Part shown: piece by piece, positions 57,140-64,000 of the stretch
Layout of the letters: every line of letters begins with the position of its first letter
Position numbering within the stretch: the first letter of the stretch is position 1
DNA from: Streptomyces sp. SW4
GTDB taxonomy: Bacteria; Actinomycetota; Actinomycetes; Streptomycetales; Streptomycetaceae
Direction: 5' to 3'
Assembly: GCA_003248315.1 (NCBI GenBank)
Contig: QKWM01000004.1
Span: 4,957,001-5,021,000 of the forward strand
DNA: 64,000 bases
The notes under the pieces: model-generated
Told to the model about the DNA's origin: nothing
The model's database searches: none
Seen by the model: only the letters and a program-made list of their open reading frames with translations
Translations under genes and position numbers: made by a program

Positions 57140-58506
57140 TCAGCTCGCGCCGGGCGCTTCGGGCACCGGCCCCGCCGTGCGCGCGGCCGCCAGCAGCGAC
57201 TCCCAGTCGGGCAGCTTCACCACGCCGCGCCCCAGGGCCGCGCCCAGTTCCGCCTCCGCCCGCTCGATGGCCCGCCAGCCCTCCCACTCCACCGGCCGCA
57301 GCCCTTCCGCGCGCAGCACGGCCAGCGGATCCCCGGGCAGCTCGCGCCGCCCGAGCACGGCCGCGTCCTCCAGCAGCGAGCCGACCGTCTCCTTCGCACA
57401 CGGCCGGTTGGTGCCGATGACCCCCGTCGGGCCCCGCTTGATCCAGCCGGCCACGTACACGCCCGGCACCACGGCCCCGCCGCTGAGCACCCGCCCGGCG
57501 AGGTGCGGCACCGTCCCGCTCCCCGCGTCGAACGGCAGCCCGTCCAGCGGGACGCCCCGGTAGCCGACCGACCGCAGCACGAGCTGCGCCTCGATCTCCT
57601 CGTACCGTCCCGTGCCGCGCACCCCGCCCCGGCCGTCCGGTTCCGTCCGCTCGAAGCGGACCGCACCCACCCGTCCGCCCTCGGCCAGGAGTTCCACCGG
57701 GCGCAGGAAGAACCGCAGGCGGATGCGGTGCCCGGCGTCGTCCGGAGGCGGGGCGGTCCACCCGCGCAGCACCTCCACGTTCCTGCGCTGGGTGCCCGGC
57801 AGCGCGGACGGCTCCTCGAACGCCGGGTCCAGCGCGGCCTCGGCCGGGTCCACCGTGACGGCCGTGTCCGGCAGCGTGCCCAGCTCGCGCAGCTCCTTGG
57901 TGGTGAACCGGGCCTGCGACGGGCCGCGCCGGCCCACCATGTGGATGTCCCGCACCCGGCCGGAGGTGAGCGAGGCGAGCGCCGCCTGCGGCATGTCGGT
58001 CCGGCTCAGCTCGGCGGCGCCGCGGGCCAGCATCCGGGCCACGTCCACGGCGACGTTGCCCACGCCGATGACCACGGCCGCACGCGCGTCACGGACGAAG
58101 CCGTCGTCGGCCGCGTCGGGATGCGCGCTGTACCAGGAGACGAACTCGGTGGCGGACCAGCTGCCGGGCAGGTCCTCCCGGGGATGTCGAGGCGCCGGTC
58201 GGTGGCGGCGCCGACGCAGTACACGACCGCGTGGTACAGCTCCCGCAGCCGCGCGGCGGGCACCCCGCCCGCACCGACCGGGACGCCGCCGAGGAACCGG
58301 ACCCGGTCGTGCTCCAGAACCGTGCGCAGGGTGTTCTGCAGCGACTTGATCTTCTCGTGGTCCGGCGCCACCCCGTACCGCACCAGGCCGTACGGGCACG
58401 GCAGCCGGTCCAGGACGTCGACGTGCACGGCGGCGTCCTGCTGGACGAGGCTCTGGGCGGTGTAGCAACCGCTCGGTCCCGAGCCGACGACGGCGACACG
58501 CAGCAC
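57140..58506 (-). CDS. ferredoxin-NADP reductase, adrenodoxin reductase type
   Basis: An FAD/NADPH enzyme of the FprA/adrenodoxin-reductase type that reduces ferredoxins, commonly serving P450s. FAD motif VAVVGSGPSGCYTAQ, then CPYGLVRYGVAPDHEKIK, NADPH motif VIGVGNVAVDVARML, and a late AGWIKRGPTGVIGTN that closes the FAD site. GTG 58504-58506 follows GGGAG. One base is missing near 58183; corrected length is 455 aa. It could supply electrons to the P450 domain 27 kb away, which is inference only. Confidence 0.92.
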
Positions 58507-58632
58507 GGCCGGTCTCCCTTCCGCGGGGTGCTTCCAGCATGGCACCGCGGACCGTCCGCTGACAGGGTGCAGCGGGCCCCGCGGACGCGTGTCCGTTCGT
58601 ATGGAGTGTGATCATGCGGTTACGTTGCGTGT

Positions 58633-59238
58633 GTGCTCGAAGCATCCTTCGCTGATCGTTCTCTTCAGCTTTCCGATCGCTGCCCGGACGACGGTGAGAC
58701 CTCCGTGCGGCACGCATGGGACGTGCGGGAGGACGGCGGCACCACGTCGTGGTTCGACGTGCGGCTGACCTTCGCCGACGGGGCCCGGGTGGAGGCGCTC
58801 GCCGTGCGCTCCGCGCGGGGCGTGCGGATCGAGGACGTCCGGGCCCGCCCGGCGCTGTCCCTGGACGACCTCGCGGTGCTCGCCGAGTGGCTGGAGGGGC
58901 CGCTCGCCGACGCCTGCGGTCCCCGGGCCGGCGACCCCGCGCAGCCCGCCGGACGCCGGGCCCGGCCCGCCTGGCCGCGCGGCCGGGAGGGGGACCGGCT
59001 CGTGGCGCGGGAGTACCGGGCCGCTCAGGAGGAGGGCGCCGACCCCGTGCTGGCGGTGATGTGCGCGACGGGGCACGGCCGGCGCACCTCGCTGAGGATG
59101 ATCGGCCGGGCGCGCGACGCCGGTTTCCTCACCCCCGCCGCGCGCGCCGCTGACCGGGGCGGTTCCGGCGAGACCGTCCGGGCCGCCGTGCGCCCGGGTG
59201 CCGGCCGGGGAGTCAGAGCATCCCGCGCATGCGGGTGA
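58633..59238 (+). CDS. DUF6214 family protein
   Basis: A 201-aa streptomycete protein of unknown function. The conserved core is SVRHAWDVREDGGTTSWFDV and LSLDDLAVLAEWLEGPLADA. A C-terminal helical block (REYRAAQEEGADPVLAVMCA then RTSLRMIGRARDAGFLTP) looks like an HTH-type module. GTG 58633 is the start. The last ~30 residues run past the usual family end and overlap the convergent DUF305 gene by 26 bp. Confidence 0.75.
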   Translation: MLEASFADRSLQLSDRCPDDGETSVRHAWDVREDGGTTSWFDVRLTFADGARVEALAVRSARGVRIEDVRARPALSLDDLAVLAEWLEGPLADACGPRAGDPAQPAGRRARPAWPRGREGDRLVAREYRAAQEEGADPVLAVMCATGHGRRTSLRMIGRARDAGFLTPAARAADRGGSGETVRAAVRPGAGRGVRASRACG

Positions 59239-59874
59239 TCTCGCTGGTCTGCTGGGCGACCACGTCGTCCGCCATCTCCTCGATCTGCACGTTGTTGCCC
59301 TGCGCCTTCACGTCCCCGGCCATGGTGATCGCACCCTCGTGGTGCGTGATCATCAGCTTGAGGAACAACTGGTCGAACGCCGTTCCCTCGGCCGCGCGCA
59401 GCTTCTTCAGCTGCGCCTCGGTCGCCATCCCGGGCATGGCGCCGTGGTCGTGTGCGCCGCCCTGCTCGTGCTCCGCCCTGCCGTGCGTCTTCAGCCAGCT
59501 CCGCATCGCGGTGATCTCGGGCTCCTGCGCCGCGGCGATCCGCTCGGCGAGCTTCTTCACCCGGCCCGACGCGGCCCGGTCCGGGACGAGTTCGGTCATG
59601 ACCAGCGCCTGCTCGTGGTGCTGGATCATCATGCGGGCGTAGGCGACGTCGGAGGCGTTGGGCGAGTCGTCGTCCGCGCGGTGCTCCGCCGCCTGCTCGG
59701 GGAGAGGGTGCGGTTGTCCTCGCCCGGCTTGCCCGGCGCGATCACCGAAGGCCCGTCCGCGGCCCCGGACTCGGCCTGCCCGCCGCCCGAGTCGCAGGCT
59801 GCGAGGCCGAGGGCGGCCAGGGCGGCGAGCGCGGCGGTGGCGAGCGACGCGCGGGACGCGGGGCGGAAGGGCAC
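59213..59874 (-). CDS. DUF305 lipoprotein
   Basis: An exported lipoprotein: signal ASLATAALAALAALGLAAC with lipobox Cys near residue 27. The DUF305 (ferritin-like four-helix) domain is duplicated: DVAYARMMIQHHEQALVMTE and FDQLFLKLMITHHEGAITMA, each with the HHE/Q motif that may bind metal. A His-rich AEHEQGGAHDHGAMPGM lies between. One base is missing near 59702; corrected length is 220 aa. DUF305 proteins are often linked to copper handling. It is divergent from the LVIVD gene. Confidence 0.88.
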
Positions 59875-60064
59875 GGCGACCTCCTGGGACGGGTGCGAGG
59901 GGCGGCACGTCGTGCGTGCCGTGAACGTCTTAGCACGCTTCCGCGTGTCACTGATCAGAAAACTTCATTACGTTCCCGTTGACCTCTGTTGGTATGAGCA
60001 TGTCGAAGACGATACTGCCGGGGTGCGTGACCGTTCCCGAGCGAACGGAACGAGGGAGGAAACA

Positions 60065-61571
60065 GTGATCCTGTTGAACGACCTGCGAACGAGGCGCAGA
60101 CGCCTGGGAGTTGCGGCCGCCGCCGCCGGGCTGCTGGCCACGCTGGTCACCGCCGGTCCGGCAGCCGCGATCCCCGACCCCGGGGACGGCCCGGCCGCCT
60201 CGAAGGAGGTCTCCGGCAGCGCCAAGGCCGAGGCGCGGGAGGCCATCCGGAACGGCGAGATACCCGGCCAGGACGAGATCGTCCACACCGACAACATCGA
60301 GCACGTCGCCAACATCCCCAAGGACCTGCTGCCGGGCACCAACTCGGACCTGGCCTTCCAGGGGAAGTACGCCTTCGCCGGCAACTACGACGGCTTCCGC
60401 ATCTTCGACATCAGCAACCCCAGGGCCCCGAAGACGGTCGCCCAGGTGCTCTGCCCCGGCTCCCAGAACGACATCTCCGTCTCCGGGGACCTGCTGTTCC
60501 TGTCCACCGACTCCTCGCGCAGCGACAGCAGTTGCAACAGCACCACGCAGCCCGCGACCGAGAAGTCGTCGTGGGAGGGCATGAAGGTCTTCGACATCAG
60601 CGACAAGCGCAACCCCCGCTACGTCGCCGCCGTCGAGACCGCCTGCGGCTCGCACACCCACACGCTGGTGCCCGAGCGCCGCAACGTCTACATCTACGTC
60701 TCCTCCTACTCGCCGAACGCGGCCTACCCCGACTGCCAGCCGCCGCACGACGGCATCTCCGTCATCAAGGTGCCGCGGAAGGCCCCCGAGAAGGCGGCGG
60801 TCGTCGGCTTCCCGGTGCTCTTCCCGGTGAGGGCCCGGACGGCGGCGGAAACCCCGGCGGACCGACCAACCCCGGCGTGTCCAAGACCACCGGCTGCCAC
60901 GACATCACCGTGCTGCCGTCCAAGGACCTGGCGGCCGGCGCCTGCATGGGCGACGGCATCCTGTTCTCCATCGAGGACCCCGAGCGCCCGCGCGTGATCG
61001 ACCGGGTCCAGGACAACGTCAACTTCGCGTTCTGGCACTCCGCCACCTTCAACCAGAAGGCGGACAAGGTCGTGTTCACCGACGAGCTGGGCGGCGGCGT
61101 CGGCGCCACCTGCAACGAGGAGACCGGCCCGAACCGCGGCGCCGACGGCATCTACGACATCGTCGGCAAGGGCGAGAAGAGCAAGCTGGTCTTCCGCAGC
61201 TACTTCAAGATCCCGCGCCACCAGGCGGACACCGAGAACTGCGTCGCCCACAACGGCTCGCTCATCCCCGTCAAGGGCCGCGACATCATGGTCCAGGCCT
61301 GGTACCAGGGCGGCGTCTCCGTCTGGGAGTTCACCGACTCCGAGAACCCGCGGAGATCGCCTACTTCGAGCGCGGCCCGCTGACCACCGACCGGATCGTC
61401 ACCGCCGGCTCCTGGTCCGCGTACTACTACAACGGCTACATCTACTCGAACGACATCGCCAAGGGCTTCGACGTCCTGAAGCTCGACGACCGCCGCACCG
61501 ACCCGGCCCGCCGGGTGCACCTGCGGGAGCTGAACGTCCAGACGCAGCCGGACTACTTCGACCGCGACTGA
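60065..61571 (+). CDS. secreted LVIVD-repeat beta-propeller protein
   Basis: A 502-aa exported protein. GTG 60065 follows GGAGGAAACA; the leader RTRRRRLGVAAAAAGLLATL ends at AAA, with an Arg-rich, Tat-like start. LVIVD-type blades are visible as FAGNYDGFRIFDISNPRAPK and GMKVFDISDKRNPRYVAAVE, ending YYYNGYIYSNDIAKGFDVLK. Two bases are missing (near 60826 and 61353). Function is unknown. Divergence from a DUF305 lipoprotein suggests a shared role at the cell surface. Confidence 0.85.
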
Positions 61572-62262
61572 CGAGGCCCCCGGGCCCTCCGCCCGGCGCG
61601 CACCCCGGTGCCGCGCCGGTCGCGAAGAACCGCGACAGATCCGTGTCGCAGCCCCCGCCGGGCGCCTCGGCGCCCGGCGGGTCGCCCAGCTCCCAGGCCA
61701 GCCGGTAACGCCGGAACAGCTCGGCCCGCAGAACCGGCACCGGCATCGGCACCCCCGGGACCAGGGCGGCGTAGACGGCGCCCATCAGCAGCGCCCGCAG
61801 CATCGGATAGTCGCCGTCGACGTCCTGCGAACCGTGCCGGGCGACGGTGTCCCGCAGCAGCTCCGCCAGCCGCTGCTGCTCCGGGCACGGCACGAAGCCC
61901 TCTGCGTCCAGCAGGCCCGCCATGTGCTGGCGCATCAGCACGGGCCGGTCCCGGGCCAGGCCCAGGATCGCGTCGATCGCCCGCGCCATCCGCTCCGCGC
62001 CGTCGTCCGCACGCGGCTCGCGCTCCAGCGCCTCCTCCAGCGTGCGGTGCATCAGCCGGTGCACGGCGGACTGCACGAGCCGCCGCTTGCCCGGGAAGTA
62101 GTACGACACCAGGCCCCGCGCCGAGCCCGCCCGGTCGGCGATGTCCCCGAGGGTGGTCGCCTCGTAGCCGCGCTCGCCGACCAGCTCCACCGCCGCCTGC
62201 AGCAGCCGCTCCTTGGACCGCCTCCGCAACTCCGCATTGACCGAGGCGCTTCGCGGGGACAT
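61553..62262 (-). CDS. TetR family regulator
   Basis: A TetR regulator starting MSPRSASVNAELRRRSKERL at ATG 62260-62262 behind AGGAG. The HTH is ATTLGDIADRAGSARGLVSYYF. One base is missing near 61610 in the tail; the corrected frame ends at 61553 with 236 aa, overlapping the LVIVD gene by 19 bp. A 13-bp palindrome lies upstream. It may regulate itself; no divergent gene is close, so other targets are unknown. Confidence 0.85.
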
Positions 62263-62282
62263 CCTGTAACTCCTGCGTTGAC

Positions 62283-62295
62283 TGGCTGGCAGCCA
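62283..62295. promoter_or_regulatory. palindrome, candidate TetR autoregulatory operator
   Basis: TGGCTG-G-CAGCCA is a perfect 6-1-6 inverted repeat 21 bp upstream of the tetR start. On the minus strand a TATAGT -10 box lies immediately upstream of it, so bound repressor would block the promoter. Confidence 0.55.
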
Positions 62296-62343
62296 ACTAT
62301 ACTCAGCGCGTCCGGACCGGCACGTCCTGCGCTCGGTCCGGTC

Positions 62344-62388
62344 GCCGTCCGTCTCGGGCGACGCGGGGGATCGCCCGAGACGGACGGC
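62344..62388 (-). terminator. 18-bp perfect hairpin
   Basis: The arms 62344-62361 and 62371-62388 (GCCGTCCGTCTCGGGCGA and its complement) pair perfectly around a 9-nt loop. It lies 22 bp past the small open frame downstream of the PAP2 gene and is the strongest hairpin I saw in the window. Confidence 0.8.
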
Positions 62389-62409
62389 CACACCACGCGC
62401 CGGTCACGC

Positions 62410-62559
62410 CTACGCGGCCCGGTCCACGGGCGGCGGCTCCTGCTCGTTCAGCACGCGCCGCACCCACGCCCGGGTCGGGCCCGGTCCGGCCGCCGGCTCC
62501 GGCAGCGGGTCCCCTCGGCGGTGGGCCGCGCGCAGCGCCCGGTTCCTGCCGCGCAGCAT
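62410..62559 (-). CDS. small hypothetical protein (49 aa)
   Basis: ATG 62557-62559 opens a 49-residue frame, MLRGRNRALRAAHRRGDPLP.. ending NEQEPPPVDRAA, followed by a strong terminator hairpin. It is Arg/Pro-rich and has no known domain. The ribosome-binding site (GGCGGA) is weak. Support is its position between the PAP2 stop and the terminator; it could equally be non-coding. Confidence 0.35.
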   Translation of the reverse strand: MLRGRNRALRAAHRRGDPLPEPAAGPGPTRAWVRRVLNEQEPPPVDRAA

Positions 62560-62619
62560 GCGGTCGTCCGCCGACGTCCGGTGCAGCGCCCCCGCCAGGG
62601 ATGACCGGCGAGAGCCGCT

Positions 62620-63326
62620 CTAGGGCCGGCCGGGCGCGGTCGGTTCCTCGGGACCCGGGGATGCCACCTCTGGTGGGCGAGCACCGCCACGACCACCACC
62701 AGCGTCCCCAGCAGCCAGCCGCCGACGACGTCCGTGGCCCAGTGGACGCCCAGCCACACCCGGGTCGCACCGACGCCGGCCACCGAGACGACCGCCACGG
62801 CCCACGCGGCCCGGCGCACCGGGCGGGCGGCCCCGTAGTGGTGCAGCAGCCACAGCAGCAGCCCGCACACGAACGTCGCGGTCATCGCGTGACCGGACGG
62901 GAACGCGGCGAAGTGGGCGCTGTCCACGGGGTCCGGCCACACCGGCCGTTCCCGGCCCACGACCGCCTTGACCACCTGTTGCAGCAGCGAGCCGGCGAGG
63001 CAGGCCACCGCCAGCCACACGGCTGTCCAGCGCTCCTTGAGCCGCCACCACAGCCACACCACCACCGACGCGCAGAGCAGGCGCATCGTCCACGTGTCCC
63101 ACACCCAGTCCGTCAGGACGCGGTTGGCCCGGGTCAGGCCCGGCTCCTCGACGGCCCAGCGGTGCGTGGTCCGCGCGACGCCCTCGTCCCAGGCGATCAG
63201 CGGACGCCATTCGGCCACGACCAGTGCGAGCAGCAGCGCGGAACACAGCCCCAGCGCCCAGCCGGCGGGCGGGACGGTACGGGAGCGCGGCGGGCGGGGC
63301 GGTGAGTCGAGGGGTGGCGTCTGCAT
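62620..63326 (-). CDS. PAP2-family membrane phosphatase
   Basis: A 235-aa lipid phosphatase-like membrane protein acting on phosphatidate or isoprenyl diphosphates. The three PAP2 motifs are KAVVGRERP, PSGHA and RVWLGVHWATDV, with catalytic His residues present. Five to six helices are predicted. ATG 63324-63326 starts MQTPPLDSPPRPPRSR. One base near 62650 is missing; with it, the gene ends at TAG 62620-62622 instead of running on to 62448. Confidence 0.88.
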
Positions 63327-63415
63327 GCTGCGATACTCGCCGGAACCCGGACCTTGAAACCAGCCGGGTGCCCGCCCGCTCGGACGTGCGGACGGCGAGC
63401 GGCCGGTCCGCCGGG

Positions 63416-64000
63416 TCAGCCCAGGGCCCGCAGGCCCGGGACGAACGCCACCAGCACCGGCACGACCGGCACCAGCGAGGCCGCCGCGGTCAGCCGCAGC
63501 CGCCGGCCCGCCGTGAGCCGGTCGGGCGGCGTGAGCAGCCGGTGCACCCGCTGCGGAACCTGGGCCCGGCCGGCGGGGCAGGGGCCGAACACGCCGCGGT
63601 CCTCGTTCAGTTCGACCAGGGCCAGCGCGGTCGTGAGCCGGCCGAAGCGCCGCGAGGCCACGTCGTCGGCGGCGAGTTCGACCAGGCGGTGCATCTCGTC
63701 GCGGAACGCCGCGAACACCGGCACCTGCGGGAACCCGCTCGCCAGCGCCGCCGAGCAGTGCAGCAGCCAGTCGTGCCGGGCCTGGGCGTGCCCCTGCTCG
63801 TGCGCGAGCACGGCGTCCAGCTGCCGCCCTTCAGCCGGCGCAACGCGGCGGTGGTGACGACCAGTTGCGGGGAGTGCCGGGCAGCCACCAGGCGTCGGGG
63901 CGCTCGCCCTCCAGGACGACCAGCCGGCCCGCACCGGCCGTCTCGCCCGGCAGCAGCGGGGCGCGGTCGCGGAGCGCCGCCCGGCGCGAGCGGCGCCGCC
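63416..64000 (-). CDS. M56 (BlaR1-like) membrane metallopeptidase, partial
   Basis: The gene enters from beyond the window and stops at 63416. The zinc motif is LAHEQGHAQARHDWLLH (HExxH), with a second ligand region VELAADDVASRRFG. A hydrophobic stretch follows (LRLTAAASLVPVVPVLVAFV). M56 peptidases of this short actinobacterial type are usually paired with a BlaI-like repressor. At least two frame breaks lie near 63825 and 63875. The N-terminus is outside the window. Confidence 0.8.
   Translation of the reverse strand, partial: GGAARAGRRSATAPRCCRARRPVRAGWSSWRASAPTPGGCPALPATGRHHRRVAPAEGRQLDAVLAHEQGHAQARHDWLLHCSAALASGFPQVPVFAAFRDEMHRLVELAADDVASRRFGRLTTALALVELNEDRGVFGPCPAGRAQVPQRVHRLLTPPDRLTAGRRLRLTAAASLVPVVPVLVAFVPGLRALG

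Noticed and set aside
62448..62620. A Cys/Arg-rich C-terminal extension of the PAP2 phosphatase to 62448
   Set aside because: The added residues have no membrane or domain features, and restoring one base near 62650 gives a stop at 62620 and the normal family length.
1..64000. tRNA, rRNA, CRISPR arrays, insertion sequences, integrases or toxin-antitoxin pairs
   Set aside because: I saw no transposase or integrase motifs, no regularly spaced repeat-spacer array and no tRNA-like cloverleaf. The tandem repeats present have no spacers.

Overview
The window is a 64 kb chromosomal stretch from a high-GC actinomycete, almost certainly a Streptomyces. The grounds are GC content above 70% with strong third-position GC bias, many GTG starts behind AGGAGG-like ribosome-binding sites, and families typical of streptomycetes (DUF6397, DUF5709, DUF5997, DUF6214, LAL-type LuxR regulators, a CitAB-like two-component system, a DasR-like operator). 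I see no rRNA, tRNA, CRISPR array, prophage or insertion sequence. It reads as ordinary chromosome with one secondary-metabolism insert.

One property governs every call. About forty genes are interrupted by frame breaks, and nearly all that I resolved are single missing bases, often in C or G runs. Putting one base back per break restores family-like proteins, and gene lengths then come out as exact multiples of three. I count roughly 65 to 70 such sites. I treat them as sequence errors rather than pseudogenes, give full gene extents, and state the approximate break points.

Layout. 1-5.7 kb: a gene tail, a DUF6397 protein, acyl-CoA thioesterase TesB with a DUF3516 RNA helicase, and a YdjM-like membrane protein. 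5.7-14.3 kb: ribosomal protein L31 type B with DUF5709, a heterodimeric ABC exporter, an L,D-transpeptidase-like lipoprotein preceded by seven 33-bp repeats, and a MarR-controlled ABC exporter. 14.4-18.9 kb: an MltG-like protein, a flavin monooxygenase, YjbQ, a WGR/beta-propeller protein and a DUF350 protein. 19-25 kb: a tripartite tricarboxylate transporter (TctABC) divergent from its CitAB-like sensor and regulator.

25-32 kb: a LAL regulator and, upstream of it on the same strand, a single reading frame joining a cytochrome P450 to a class I terpene synthase. This is the most novel item here. 31.5-37.2 kb: a TetR repressor with twin palindromic operators, divergent from a xanthine-dehydrogenase-type operon and its XdhC maturation factor. 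37.4-41.6 kb: envelope and lipid functions (polysaccharide deacetylase, DMT permease, SDR, MGDG-type glycosyltransferase). 41.7-46 kb: small conserved proteins (two DUF2267, DUF1360, a P-loop kinase, DUF5997, an orphan LysR effector domain, DUF4142).

46-53 kb: HAD phosphatase, Lrp regulator divergent from a FUSC exporter, a lactonase under a DasR-like site, CbiX-type chelatase, an N-acetylglucosamine-type kinase coupled to uracil-DNA glycosylase. 53-58.5 kb: a BNR-repeat protein, a secreted pectate lyase, an old-yellow-enzyme reductase divergent from ArsR, and an adrenodoxin-type ferredoxin reductase. 58.6-64 kb: DUF6214, DUF305 and LVIVD secreted proteins, TetR, a PAP2 phosphatase and a partial M56 peptidase. 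Tandem repeats recur at gene 3-prime ends throughout.
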